Source: Vulcanimicrobiota bacterium
GTDB lineage: Bacteria > Vulcanimicrobiota > Vulcanimicrobiia > Vulcanimicrobiales > Vulcanimicrobiaceae
Length of the DNA stretch: 64,000 nucleotides
Reading direction: 5' to 3'
NCBI GenBank assembly: GCA_013036105.1
Contig: JAAXCX010000003.1
Coordinates: 1-64,000, forward strand
Both the position numbers and the translations under genes were made by a program. Below the pieces are notes generated by a model. It did no database searches. It was not told the origin of the DNA and was given only the letters and a program-made list of their open reading frames with translations. This document shows positions 18,232 through 26,600 of this stretch, in pieces. Every line of letters starts with the position of its first letter. Within the stretch, counting starts at the first letter, position 1.

Positions 18232-19034
18232 AGTCGCGCATCGCCCTCATTCGCGCGCCCAATCCGTCGCCGCTGACGCTGACCGGAACCAACTCCTACA
18301 TTATCGACTGCGGCAACGGCGAAGCGATCTGCATCGATCCGGGGCCGCCGATCGAATCGCACGTTGAAGCTCTTCTCGCACACTGCGAACGGATCCGATG
18401 CACAATCATCTGGATCGCCTTGACTCACGGGCATCCCGACCACGCGCCGGCCGCAGCACTACTGCGTGAACGGACAAGCGCGCACATCGCCGCGCACGAA
18501 AAGAGCGGCGTTACGCACGACCGCAGTTTGCGCGATGGCGACACGGTCGGTGCCGGCGACGTTGCGCTGCAAGCGGTCGCGGCGCCCGGTCACTCCGCCG
18601 ACCACGTCGTCTTTTACGAACCGCGCGAGCGCGCGCTCTTTACCGGCGATACCGTCTTGGGTGAGGGATACGTGCTGATCACACCGCCGGATGGCGACAT
18701 GCGCGCCTACATGCAAACCTTATCGCGTCTCTCGCGCGAGTTCGCAGAAACACGCACGATTTTCGGCGGACACGGCGAGCCGGTCCGCGAGCCCGCCGTG
18801 AAGTTGGAAGAGTACCTTGAGCACCGCCGCGCGCGCGAGCGCCAGATCATCGACGCTTTGAGCGGCGGCAGCAAAACGGTTTCCGATCTCGTCGCATCGA
18901 TCTACGCGCAAACCGACCGCGCGCTCTGGCCGGCCGCGGCTCAGCAAGTGCTGGCGTACCTCGACGCGCTCGAACGCGAAGGCCGCATCCGTTCGGATCG
19001 GGCGCAAGCACCGCCTGTCTACACCCTGTCGTGA
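18225..19034 (+). CDS. Metallo-beta-lactamase-fold hydrolase (LACTB2-like)
   Basis: The 269-residue product from the GTG at 18225 contains the metal-binding set THGHPDH (from His68), the second histidine in GHSADHV, FTGDTVLG, and GGHGEPV. After the MBL fold comes a helical C-terminal part (DALSGGSKTVSDLVASIYAQ...) like the winged-helix tail of LACTB2-type proteins. Such proteins act as thioesterases or endoribonucleases; the substrate here is not known. It overlaps the Nudix gene and is followed by two family A stem-loops. Confidence 0.87.
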   Translation: MVESRIALIRAPNPSPLTLTGTNSYIIDCGNGEAICIDPGPPIESHVEALLAHCERIRCTIIWIALTHGHPDHAPAAALLRERTSAHIAAHEKSGVTHDRSLRDGDTVGAGDVALQAVAAPGHSADHVVFYEPRERALFTGDTVLGEGYVLITPPDGDMRAYMQTLSRLSREFAETRTIFGGHGEPVREPAVKLEEYLEHRRARERQIIDALSGGSKTVSDLVASIYAQTDRALWPAAAQQVLAYLDALEREGRIRSDRAQAPPVYTLS

Positions 19035-19042
19035 ATTCCGAC

Positions 19043-19109
19043 TAAGGGCATCCCATGCGGTTCGAGCGATTAACCATGCCTAAAGCGAGAACCGCATGGG
19101 GTGCCCTTA
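19043..19109. repeat. Family A stem-loop element, long-stem copy
   Basis: Arms 19043-19063 and 19089-19109 pair over 21 bp with one wobble (TAAGGGCA...GCGGTTC against GAACCGC...TGCCCTTA). They enclose a 25-nt loop at 19064-19088 beginning GAGCGATTAACCATGCC and ending AGCGA. It lies between the stops of the metallo-beta-lactamase gene and the convergent oxidoreductase gene. It could act as a terminator-like stem but lacks a T-run. Confidence 0.85.
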
Positions 19110-19116
19110 TCACCGC

Positions 19117-19155
19117 GTTGTCCGAGCGATTAAACATCGCCAAAGCGAGGACAAC
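19117..19155. repeat. Family A stem-loop element, short-stem copy
   Basis: Arms GTTGTCC (19117-19123) and GGACAAC (19149-19155) enclose a 25-nt loop at 19124-19148 beginning GAGCGATTAAACATCGCC and ending AGCGA. The loop has the same length and near-identical sequence as the tandem copy 7 bp upstream, but the stem is unrelated. Confidence 0.8.
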
Positions 19156-19170
19156 ATGAGCCGCCCTCGA

Positions 19171-20160
19171 TTATGAAGGAACGCGCAGAACGATCTTGCC
19201 GAATTGGAGCGCATCATCCATCCTTTGCATCGCGCTTTCGATCTCGGCAAGTTCGTAGACGCGGTCGATCACAGGTTTGATGCGGTGCTTGGAGACGAAG
19301 TCGAGCATCGCAGCGAAGTCGCCCGGACTTCCCATCGACGTTCCGTAGATCGAAAGCTGATGCCAGAAGATCGGGAACATCTTGATGGTCGCGTCGCCGG
19401 TTGTGCCGCCGTACGTCACGGCGCGTCCGCCGGGCTTTACGACGGAAAGCGCTTTCGCAAACGAATCGCCGCCCGCGGAGTCGATCGCTAAGTCGACGGC
19501 CCCGACCGCCGCGCGCACCGCCTTGTGCCAGTCGGGCGTGGTCGCATAGTTGATCGCCACGTCCGCGCCGAGCGCCTTCGCGCGTTCGAGTTTTCCATCG
19601 CGGCTCGACGTGACGACCGTGCGCGCGCCGATCGCCTTGGCATAAAGCAGCGCGAACGTTTGCACGCCGCCGCCGACGCCGGTAATCAACACAGTTTGGC
19701 CGGCTTGCAAACCGCCGCAGACGAACGCGGCGCGATATGCAGTGACGCCACCGAGCGGCAACGCGGCGGCTTCTTCAACAGAAAGATGCTCGGGCTTTGC
19801 GTGAACGTTTTCATTCGGAACCGCGACGTTTTGCGCGAACGTGCCGTCGGCAGGCATGCCAAGGATCGACGCCTCCGGGCTCCAGACACGTTCGTCGGAG
19901 CCCCAGCCAATGGTAGGGTCGACGACCACCTCGCGCCCGCCGGCCTCCCCGCAGCAATCCGATCCGAGGATCGCCGGCAAGACGATGTTCGGATAGAGCC
20001 CGCGCGTGATGAAGACGTCGCGGTGGTTGAGCGCCGCGGCTCGCACGCGCACGACCGTCTGACCCTCCGCCGCCTCGGGAAGCGGCACGTCCTCGATGCG
20101 AAGCCCCGGACCGCCCTTTTCATATAAACGCGCTGCGCGCATTGCGGTGGCTTGCGCCAC
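19171..20160 (-). CDS. Zinc-type alcohol dehydrogenase/quinone oxidoreductase family protein
   Basis: A 329-residue medium-chain dehydrogenase/reductase. The N-terminal catalytic domain has AAALNHRDVFITRGLYP and LGSDCCGE. The nucleotide-binding motif is VLITGVGGGVQTFALLYAKAIGA, which fits NAD(P)H. The four-cysteine structural zinc lobe of true alcohol dehydrogenases is not visible, so quinone-oxidoreductase-like activity is more likely. The start is a GTG at 20160 (AAGGGGGG upstream) or an ATG at 20142. The gene is divergent from a CGNR regulator, and an operator-like 28-bp repeat (20190-20217) sits in its promoter region. Confidence 0.88.
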   Translation of the reverse strand: MAQATAMRAARLYEKGGPGLRIEDVPLPEAAEGQTVVRVRAAALNHRDVFITRGLYPNIVLPAILGSDCCGEAGGREVVVDPTIGWGSDERVWSPEASILGMPADGTFAQNVAVPNENVHAKPEHLSVEEAAALPLGGVTAYRAAFVCGGLQAGQTVLITGVGGGVQTFALLYAKAIGARTVVTSSRDGKLERAKALGADVAINYATTPDWHKAVRAAVGAVDLAIDSAGGDSFAKALSVVKPGGRAVTYGGTTGDATIKMFPIFWHQLSIYGTSMGSPGDFAAMLDFVSKHRIKPVIDRVYELAEIESAMQRMDDALQFGKIVLRVPS

Positions 20161-20189
20161 CCGCCGGCACCCCCCTTTACCGAAGCAAA

Positions 20190-20217
20190 TCCATGGCTAT
20201 CTCTATTTTGCCATGGA
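20190..20217. promoter_or_regulatory. Operator-like inverted repeat 1 (oxidoreductase promoter side)
   Basis: TCCATGGC (20190-20197) and GCCATGGA (20210-20217) are perfect inverted arms around a 12-bp AT-rich spacer. An almost identical arrangement of the same total length occurs at 20308-20335. It is 30 bp upstream of the oxidoreductase start, so it is a likely site for the divergently encoded CGNR regulator. Confidence 0.6.
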
Positions 20218-20253
20218 TGAGGCGTCGCCAAGCTTGGCCGACCCTCGACCTTC

Positions 20254-20299
20254 GTCCTTCGACTATGAGGTCGCTGCGCGACCTCCACGCAGGATGACA
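20254..20299 (+). repeat. Family B palindromic repeat between two operators
   Basis: The copy has the edges GTCCTTCGAC (left) and CAGGATGACA (right) around an inner hairpin GAGGTCGC / GCGACCTC. It lies between the two operator-like repeats of the divergent promoter region and so increases their distance. Confidence 0.75.
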
Positions 20300-20307
20300 A
20301 TGTTGAA

Positions 20308-20335
20308 TCCATGGCAAACTACATTTAGACATGGA
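20308..20335. promoter_or_regulatory. Operator-like inverted repeat 2 (overlaps CGNR gene start)
   Basis: TCCATGGC (20308-20315), a 12-bp AT-rich spacer, and GACATGGA (20328-20335) repeat the arrangement of 20190-20217 with one mismatch in the right arm. The right arm contains the ATG start (20331) of the CGNR gene. A TACATT at 20320-20325 could be a -10 of a leaderless transcript, in which case a bound protein would block it. Autoregulation is inferred. Confidence 0.6.
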
Positions 20336-20855
20336 GCAAGTGCACGCGCACGGACTGGCGATCGCCTTCTTGAACACACAGGGCGCTTTTGAGGATCCCG
20401 TCTCCGCCGCACGCTGGTGGGCCGCGGCTCAGGACGGCATGCCGGGGACGCTCGTTCTCGACCCCGAGGTCTCCAAGCCCCGGTTCGACGCCGGGCTCGC
20501 CGCCGAGATGCGGTCGCTCCAGGAGGCAGCACTCGAAGCCATCGTTTGCCGGGACGCTCCCGGCGCCTCTGCCATGGCTGTCTTGAGCGCGGGTCTCGCG
20601 CGCGGGTCGCTCCGGCTCAAAGGCGTTCCGCCGGCACTCGTCTTCAGTGCCTCCGACGGTCCCGGCGCCGTTCTCTTTCCGCTGGCTCACGCTATCGCGT
20701 CGCTGCTGGGCGCCGGCGGCCAACGGCTCCGGCGCTGTGCCGGCGAGACGTGCGCGGCCTTTTTCTGGGACGGCACGAAAAACGGCTCGCGGCGGTGGTG
20801 CCGCCTGAGCTGCATGGAACGGGCGCGCGCGCCGCGGCGGCGACTTCAGCGATAG
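20331..20855 (+). CDS. CGNR zinc-finger protein, putative transcription regulator
   Basis: The 174-residue product has an N-terminal ABATE-like helical part (GLAIAFLNT... WWAAAQDG) and a C-terminal zinc finger: RRCAGETCAAFFWDGTKNGSRRWCRLSCMER. The spacing C-x4-C ... C-x3-C matches the CGNR finger, although the CGNR tetrad itself reads CRLS. CGNR proteins are probable ligand-responsive DNA-binding regulators. Two matching operator-like repeats flank it on the promoter side, one overlapping its start codon, and the divergent gene encodes an oxidoreductase. Self-regulation and control of that gene are inferred. Confidence 0.82.
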   Translation: MEQVHAHGLAIAFLNTQGAFEDPVSAARWWAAAQDGMPGTLVLDPEVSKPRFDAGLAAEMRSLQEAALEAIVCRDAPGASAMAVLSAGLARGSLRLKGVPPALVFSASDGPGAVLFPLAHAIASLLGAGGQRLRRCAGETCAAFFWDGTKNGSRRWCRLSCMERARAPRRRLQR

Positions 20856-20890
20856 GCCCTTGGCGGAAATCACCGTAGTATAAGGACTCC

Positions 20891-21130
20891 GTGACACAGA
20901 AGAAATTTTTCAAGAACGTCTCGCGCGTTACGCGCACGTTCCGGATCGAAGCCGGCCCGTTTCGCGCGCAAGGCGCACCGGCCGTTTTAGTGGCGCTCAG
21001 TGGCGTCTTCGTGGCCGCCGCAATCGCGCGAGCGATCATCACCAGTTCGGATCGTCTGCCCGAAACGCTGCGCGAAGCGCGCGCTCTCGCGCAATCCATG
21101 CGCCGCGATGCGCCACGGCTGCAGCCGTGA
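20891..21130 (+). CDS. Small membrane protein of unknown function
   Basis: The 79-residue product begins at a GTG and has one hydrophobic segment near residues 31-50 (VLVALSGVFVAAAIARAII) between basic ends. No family is recognised. The stop overlaps the BolA-like start by 4 bp (GTGA), which supports a real, co-translated gene. The N-terminal MTQKKFFKNVSRVTRTFRIE is strongly basic, suggesting cytoplasmic orientation. Confidence 0.55.
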   Translation: MTQKKFFKNVSRVTRTFRIEAGPFRAQGAPAVLVALSGVFVAAAIARAIITSSDRLPETLREARALAQSMRRDAPRLQP

Positions 21131-21366
21131 TCGACAACGCTGCGCTGACCGCATTAATTCAGACCCAGCTGCCGGACGCGCGCGTCGAGATCGTCGACCG
21201 TACGGGCACCATGGATCACTTCAACGTGACGGTCAAATCGGGCGCATTTGCCGGCAAGACGCTGATCGAACAGCACCAAATCGTCTACGGCGCGCTGAAG
21301 CCCGCGTTGAAAGACGGCCGCGTTCATGCCGTCGAACTCAAAACGCTTCTGCCCGACTCGAGGTAA
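21127..21366 (+). CDS. bolA: BolA-family protein
   Basis: The 79-residue product spans the BolA fold (ALIQTQLPDARVEIVDRTGTMDHFNVTVKSGAF, then IEQHQIVYGALK with the conserved histidine). BolA-type proteins bind monothiol glutaredoxins and share a [2Fe-2S] cluster, in iron signalling or cluster delivery. A monothiol-type glutaredoxin gene follows after a short insert, so the pair probably works together. The GTG start at 21127 overlaps the previous stop. Confidence 0.9.
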   Translation: MIDNAALTALIQTQLPDARVEIVDRTGTMDHFNVTVKSGAFAGKTLIEQHQIVYGALKPALKDGRVHAVELKTLLPDSR

Positions 21367-21370
21367 CACT

Positions 21371-21457
21371 ATGACCGATAACATACGAGAGCAAATTGAC
21401 GGCGATCCTTCGACACGCGCATCCTACGATGCGCTACTCAGGATGACAATGAAATGA
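21371..21457 (+). CDS. Very short reading frame before the glutaredoxin gene, partly repeat-derived
   Basis: An ATG at 21371 opens 28 codons (MTDNIREQIDGDPSTRASYD...) that end in a TGA overlapping the glutaredoxin ATG (ATGA). The first ten codons look like the amphipathic start of a glutaredoxin; the rest is encoded by a family B repeat (21404-21449). It may be a leader peptide for coupled translation or the remnant of an older N-terminus displaced by the repeat. Whether it is translated cannot be told from sequence. Confidence 0.3.
   Translation: MTDNIREQIDGDPSTRASYDALLRMTMK
21404..21449 (+). repeat. Family B palindromic repeat before the glutaredoxin gene
   Basis: Left edge GATCCTTCGAC and right edge CTCAGGATGACAATGA surround an inner hairpin GCGCATC / GATGCGC with a 4-nt loop. 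The outer TCCT and AGGA can also pair. It fills most of the space between bolA and the glutaredoxin gene. Confidence 0.78.
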
Positions 21458-21801
21458 TGCGAGAAGATATCGAGCGCGAGATCGCTCAGAATAAGATCCT
21501 CGTCTATGGCAAAGGCACCAAGACGGTGCCGCGTTGCGGATTCACGCTGGAGACGATTCAGTTTTTCGACCGGCTCGGCTACCCGTTCGAGGTCGTCGAC
21601 GTGCTCGAGGATATGCGCAAGCGAGAAGAGCTTTCCGAGATAACCAACTGGCCTACACTGCCGAAAATTTTCATCAACGGCAAGTTCTACGGCGATACCG
21701 ACATCTTAGGCCCGATGGCCGAGAGCGGCGAGCTGCAGAAGATATTGGAAGAAACTTTCGGCGAAGCCGTCCAGCCCAAGACGACGATCAACCTCCACTA
21801 G
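21454..21801 (+). CDS. Monothiol glutaredoxin (Grx4/GrxD type) with CGFT
   Basis: The 115-residue product has the monothiol glutaredoxin pattern GKGTKTVPRCGFT, WPTLPKIFINGKFYGDTDIL and a C-terminal helix. The usual CGFS motif is CGFT here, a conservative change at the fourth position. These proteins carry a labile [2Fe-2S] cluster with glutathione and pass it to target proteins, often together with BolA, whose gene lies just upstream. Two adjacent ATG codons (21454 and 21457) could serve as start. The stop overlaps the sulfurtransferase start by one base. Confidence 0.92.
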   Translation: MMREDIEREIAQNKILVYGKGTKTVPRCGFTLETIQFFDRLGYPFEVVDVLEDMRKREELSEITNWPTLPKIFINGKFYGDTDILGPMAESGELQKILEETFGEAVQPKTTINLH

Positions 21802-22640
21802 TGTATCGCACGCTCGTTTCGGTTGACGAACTGGCGGAGCATCTCAAGGATCCGGAATGGGTCGTCGTCGACTGCAGACACTCGCTGCAAGATCTGCAAT
21901 CCGGCCGGCGCGCTTACGCACAAGGCCATATCCCGGGCGCATTTTTTGCCGGCGTTGAAGACGATCTCGCCGGAACGAAAACCGGAAAGAACGGGCGTCA
22001 TCCCATGCCCGACCCGGCGCATTTCGCAGCGTTCCTGGGCGAGTTAGGCGTCACCGCCCAGACCCAGATCGTGGCCTACGACGCGGGTGCGGACATGTTT
22101 GCCGCGCGCATGTGGTTTCTGTGCCGCCACGCCGGACACGAGGCGGCGGCCGTTCTCGACGGCGGAATGACCGCGTGGATCGCCGCCGGAAAACCGGTCA
22201 GTGCTGAAGAACCGGCGCGGCCGGGCACGGGAACCTTCCAGCCCCATCCGCGCCGCGAATTGACGGTCGACGCCGAAGCGGTGCTCGCATCGCTGGAAGA
22301 TAATGCGTTCTGCGTGCTCGATGCGCGCGCCGCAGATCGCTTCGCCGGTCAAAACGAAACGATCGATCCCGTCGCCGGGCACATTCCGGGCGCGCTCAAC
22401 CGTCCGTTCAAAAACAACTTCGATGAGCGCGGCCTGTTCAAACCGCCCGCGCAGCTCCGCGATGAATTTACGCAACTCGGCGTGCATCCGAAACGGCTCG
22501 TCCATCAGTGCGGTTCGGGCGTATCCGCCGCGGTCAATTACTTAGCGATGGAACATGCGGGCGTCGAAGGCTCGCGGCTCTATCCGGGATCGTGGAGCGA
22601 ATGGATCGCCGACCCCGCGCGCCCGGTCGCGACCGGCTAA
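21801..22640 (+). CDS. sseA: Two-domain rhodanese, 3-mercaptopyruvate sulfurtransferase type
   Basis: The 279-residue product (GTG at 21801) has two rhodanese domains. The second carries the active cysteine Cys237 in HQCGSGVSAA, close to the CG[ST]GVTA loop of 3-mercaptopyruvate sulfurtransferases rather than the CRxGx[RT] of thiosulfate enzymes. The first domain has AYDAGADMFAARMW, with aspartate in place of cysteine, as normal for the inactive domain. It moves sulfur from mercaptopyruvate to acceptors. Its position behind bolA and glutaredoxin suggests a shared link to sulfur or Fe-S chemistry. Confidence 0.88.
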   Translation: MYRTLVSVDELAEHLKDPEWVVVDCRHSLQDLQSGRRAYAQGHIPGAFFAGVEDDLAGTKTGKNGRHPMPDPAHFAAFLGELGVTAQTQIVAYDAGADMFAARMWFLCRHAGHEAAAVLDGGMTAWIAAGKPVSAEEPARPGTGTFQPHPRRELTVDAEAVLASLEDNAFCVLDARAADRFAGQNETIDPVAGHIPGALNRPFKNNFDERGLFKPPAQLRDEFTQLGVHPKRLVHQCGSGVSAAVNYLAMEHAGVEGSRLYPGSWSEWIADPARPVATG

Positions 22641-23131
22641 CTTCGGCGGGCGGGAGGCGGGACCGCAAACGGCTTGGCGATCTTTCCGGCCGGCGACGCA
22701 TTCAAGCGCTCCAGATCTTCCGCGCTCGGTTCTTGCGAAAAGTCGCGCACCGCGCTAACGATACAGTAAAATCCGAACGGCTCGTTCCCGCGGTTCACGA
22801 ATTGGTGCACTTCGAGCGGCGCGACGTAGATCACGTCGTTGGGTCCGATCTCGCTGACGTCTTGCTCGATGACGGCGTAACCTTGACCGCGCTTCACGAT
22901 AACGTAGTGCTCGTGCTCGTGCTTTTCTAGCCGCGAGACTGCGCCCGGCTGCAATTCGAAGTAGCGCACTTCGGTGCCGGGCCCGGGCTCCTCTGGCGAC
23001 GTTTTGCGGCCGCCGACAATCGTGTGGCGTTCAACCCCGGTGGCCGCACCCGGGCGGTATCCCTCGATCTCCACGCCGTCCCAGCCGCGCTCGTTCGCGC
23101 GCGTCACGCGTTTTTGTGCCGTTTCGTCCAC
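22637..23131 (-). CDS. Cupin-domain protein
   Basis: A 164-residue protein with a single cupin barrel over about residues 50-135. The metal-binding motif is KHEHEHYVIVKRGQGY and the second motif includes APLEVHQFVNRGNEPFGFYCIV. Three histidines and a glutamate are available for a divalent metal. The C-terminal extension (SAEDLERLNASPAGKIAKPF) is not recognised. Small cupins include isomerases, dioxygenases and binding proteins; no specific role is supported. It is divergent from the EVE-domain gene and its 3' end overlaps the sulfurtransferase end by 4 bp. Confidence 0.83.
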   Translation of the reverse strand: MDETAQKRVTRANERGWDGVEIEGYRPGAATGVERHTIVGGRKTSPEEPGPGTEVRYFELQPGAVSRLEKHEHEHYVIVKRGQGYAVIEQDVSEIGPNDVIYVAPLEVHQFVNRGNEPFGFYCIVSAVRDFSQEPSAEDLERLNASPAGKIAKPFAVPPPARRS

Positions 23132-23171
23132 CGCGTGGGTTTTCGAAGCACGGGCACCGTACTCTTCCGGC

Positions 23172-23633
23172 GTGCCCCGCTACTGGCTCTTCAAGACGGA
23201 ACCGCACGCGTTCAGTTTCGAGCGCCTGAAGCAAGACGGCACGACTCCCTGGAGCGGCGTCCGCAACTTCCAAGCCCGCAACAACATGATCGAAATGCGC
23301 TTGGGCGATCTCGGCCTGTTCTACCACTCAAGCATCGCCGAGCCGGCCGCGATGGGGATTTGCAAAGTCGTGAAAGAGGCGTATCCCGACTTTACCGCCT
23401 TCGAGAAAGGCGGCGAATATTACGATCCGCGCAGCACGCCCGATAAACCCATGTGGAAGATGGTCGACGTCGGATTCGTCGAGGAGTTCGCGCATCCCGT
23501 GACGCTCGCGCGCATGCGCGCGGAACCGCGTCTGCTCGGCATGGACCTCCTGAAGCGAGGCTACCGGCTTTCCGTGCAACCCGTCATGCCGCACGAGTGG
23601 AACGTCGTGTTGGAATTGGCCAGGACGGCATGA
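23172..23633 (+). CDS. EVE-domain protein
   Basis: The 153-residue product (GTG at 23172) is a single EVE domain: YWLFKTEPHAFSFERL, WSGVRNFQARNNM, GDLGLFYHSS, and the C-terminal RLSVQPVMPHEWNVVL. EVE domains have a PUA-like fold and bind modified bases in DNA or RNA; human THYN1 is the best known relative. The role in this bacterium is unknown. A bidirectional terminator starts at its stop codon. Confidence 0.93.
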   Translation: MPRYWLFKTEPHAFSFERLKQDGTTPWSGVRNFQARNNMIEMRLGDLGLFYHSSIAEPAAMGICKVVKEAYPDFTAFEKGGEYYDPRSTPDKPMWKMVDVGFVEEFAHPVTLARMRAEPRLLGMDLLKRGYRLSVQPVMPHEWNVVLELARTA

Positions 23634-23663
23634 AAAGGGCCCGCCGAAACGGCGGGCCCTTTT
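23633..23663. terminator. Bidirectional intrinsic terminator
   Basis: A 10-bp stem (GGGCCCGCCG / CGGCGGGCCC) with a 3-nt loop is flanked by AAAA and TTTT. It lies between the stops of the convergent EVE-domain and TonB-receptor genes and can serve both. Confidence 0.92.
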
Positions 23664-23682
23664 CTTTACGCTCGCGTGAACG

Positions 23683-26600
23683 TTACGGGTTGGTGTTTCC
23701 TCCGAAACGCTTGACCAGTTGGAACTGCCAGCGCGACGGCCCGAGTACCTGGCCCCACATTGCCGTGTACGGCGTCGTGAGCCCAGCCGTTTGCGCGGCC
23801 GGAGTGAGGCCGGCGATCGGAGCGGGGATGCCGCCGCCGAACGAAGGCCAAACGCCCGAGTACTGATTGGTGATGTTCGATCCGTTGACTTGCAGCGCCA
23901 AGCCGTTGTGGAGTTGGATGGTCGTTCCGGCGCTATACTGCCAGAAGGCCGGAACTCTCAACGAGTTGTTGTTGCCTAAGAGCGTTCCTCCGACATAGAC
24001 CGAGCTTCCGCCGGCGAAACGGTAGTTGAGTTCAGCGTACCCTTGCGAGTACGGGATCGAGTGGTTGCTGAACCCGTTGCATCCGCAGCCGTTGCCGCTG
24101 ATGCCGTTGCCGGTGAAGTTTTGCCCCGGGATGATCGCGAGGTTCGTGTTGAACTGCGTGCAGTCCAGCTGATGCGTCGTCGCGCTGATGACCGTGCTGT
24201 AGAAGCAGGCGGGCAACGCGTACGCATAGCCGCGCTGTACCGCGCCTTGAACCGTGTAGCCGAGCCCGACGGCGGGCCGGCGCTTGACGGAGAATTCGAC
24301 TCCTTCGAAGCGCGCATCGGCGAGGTTCCGGTTGGACGTATAGAACAGCTCGGCTCCGTTGGTGAAACATGGGCCCGTATTGGCGCCGCTCACCGGATCG
24401 AACTGCGGGCACTGCTGACCGCTGTCGTAGGTGTAGGTCAAGAAGTGGTTCTGCAGGTTGGTCAGGTAGACGTCGCCGGAGAGCGTCGTAATGCCGTCGC
24501 GGAAACGATAGTCGCCGCCGACGTCATAGCCGAAAGCCGTTTCCGGTTTCAGGCCACCCGTGTTGATACGCTGCGTCGCCGTGTTCGTTGCCGAAGCGTA
24601 CGAGATGGTGCCGGCTAAGCCGGAGAGAAGCTGCAGATACGGTGGCGCGATCGCACTGCCCGCCGAAGCGCGCAACGCGAGGTTGGCGTTCGGGCGGTAC
24701 TCGAACGCGGCGCGTTCGTCCCAATGGTTGCTGATCGAGCTCGAGAATACGCAGTTGTTTCCGTTAAAGTTACAGCCGTTCGCGCCGAAGCCGCCGTTGA
24801 CGGACTGCGTCGGATACGTGCTGTTGTAGATGTTGTAGTAGCCTGCGAGGCTCGCGTTCCATTTCGGGCTCAGCTGCCATTGCAGACGCGCCATCGCGGT
24901 GCTGAAGAGCTGCGTCGAACCTTTCGGCAGAGTGACGCTCGCGAAGACCGGTGAGTTGAACGTCGAGATGTTGATGTTGGCGTTAGCCGACGTACCCGCC
25001 GAGCCGATGCTATAGCTGACCGTCGACGAACTGGTTTGGTCGACCGCGACCGTCAGCGAATTGTTCGCGCTGAACGGATGGTTCCACTCCATGGACCAGC
25101 CATGCAGCACGTCGTCTTCGGCTTGGTTGAAGTAGTTGAAGAACGCCACCGGAACGGTTTGTCCATTAAAGACTTGGCCCGTTGACGTGTCATTACCAAA
25201 GAGCGCAAGGTTCAGGATCTCCGGAACGTTCGGGCTATCCGAACCTTCAAACAGCAAGCGATGGATACCGGCGGCGTAATAACGCGCGAGCAGCGTATCG
25301 TTGCCCATCGAGGTGCGGATGTCGCCCATGATAATCGGCTCGTTCTGAACCTCGCGTTGGCGTCCGGGCCGTGCGAAGATCACTTGCTGTGGAGTGTTGT
25401 TGGGAATCGGGCCGGTGTACGATGCGTTTGTGCAGTTAATCGTTGCGGACGATCCCGTACCCGTAACGGTGCCGGGCGAGCAGAATTGCGATCCCGGCGG
25501 GACGTCGCCGGTGTTCGCATCCTGGTTCGCATAGCTTTGCGCGCCGAAGTAGGTAAAGGTCACCGAAGTTGCGGGTGACGCTTTGTAACGCAGCTTCAAC
25601 AATGCCGACTTGTTTTGGTAGAGATCCTGGATCGGCTCGCAACATGCGATGAGATTGAAGCTGTTGAACGTGGTCGAGATCGTTCCCGGAATAACAAAGG
25701 GCGTCGACCCGCCGTAGAACGTGGCGTCGTTGAATGCCACCGAGCGTCCCGTAGTGCCGTTCCAATTCAGAATACCGGTCGTACCCTGTGACGGCGAGAT
25801 AAGGGCTTGATAGTTATTCAGGCCCGACGAGATGTTGTCGTTGGCATAGGCAAAGACATATCCTAAGCGGCCGGTCGTTCCGGTGAAGTCGAAGTGGATC
25901 AGCGTTCCGCCGCGGTTGTCCGCGCCCAGGCCGATGAAGCCTTGGGGCGTGTACGTCGGATCCTTGGTGGCGTAGTTCACCGTGCCGCCGATGGCATAGT
26001 TCACGTTTGGTGCCTCGACGCCGGGGCCTTTGACGACTTCGATGTTGCCAAGCATGAACGCCGGGATAAACGTCGAGACGTAGTCGCCGAACGAACCGAC
26101 CGAAACCGGGTGTCCGTCGACCAGCGCAGCCGTTTCAAACGACAGTGCGCCGCGAATGTCCGGGAACGTGATCGCGCCCGGCGCCGCGCCGTTGGCGCTC
26201 GACGACGGATAGCTGGCAACGATGCCCGGGGTTTGGTTGAGCACGTTCATGACCTGCGCTTGACCCTGCTCCTGGATCGTTTGCGCGGTCACGACGTTGA
26301 CCGATGCCGGCGTGACGTTGAACGTGCCGCGGCCCGTCGAACGCACCGACGCAATCGTGCGCAGCGTGGTAAAGGTAATTGGTTGCATCTGACCGCTGAT
26401 GTTCGGAGCGCCGCCCGCCAAAATAACGAGCGTGTTCTCGGTCAGTGGGTTGTACCCGGTCTTAGTGATCGCCACGGTATAGACGCCGGGGGTGATGGTG
26501 TTGATTTGGAAGTTGCCGGAAGCGTCCGTCGTAGTTGTGTACGTCGACGGTCCCTTCAGCGTAACTGTTGCATTGACCACCGGGCCGCCGGTCGAAGAAT

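Noticed and set aside
19035-19170. The tandem family A stem-loops as a CRISPR-like or tRNA-like structure
   Set aside because: Only two units with different stems occur, with no spacers of regular length and no cloverleaf.
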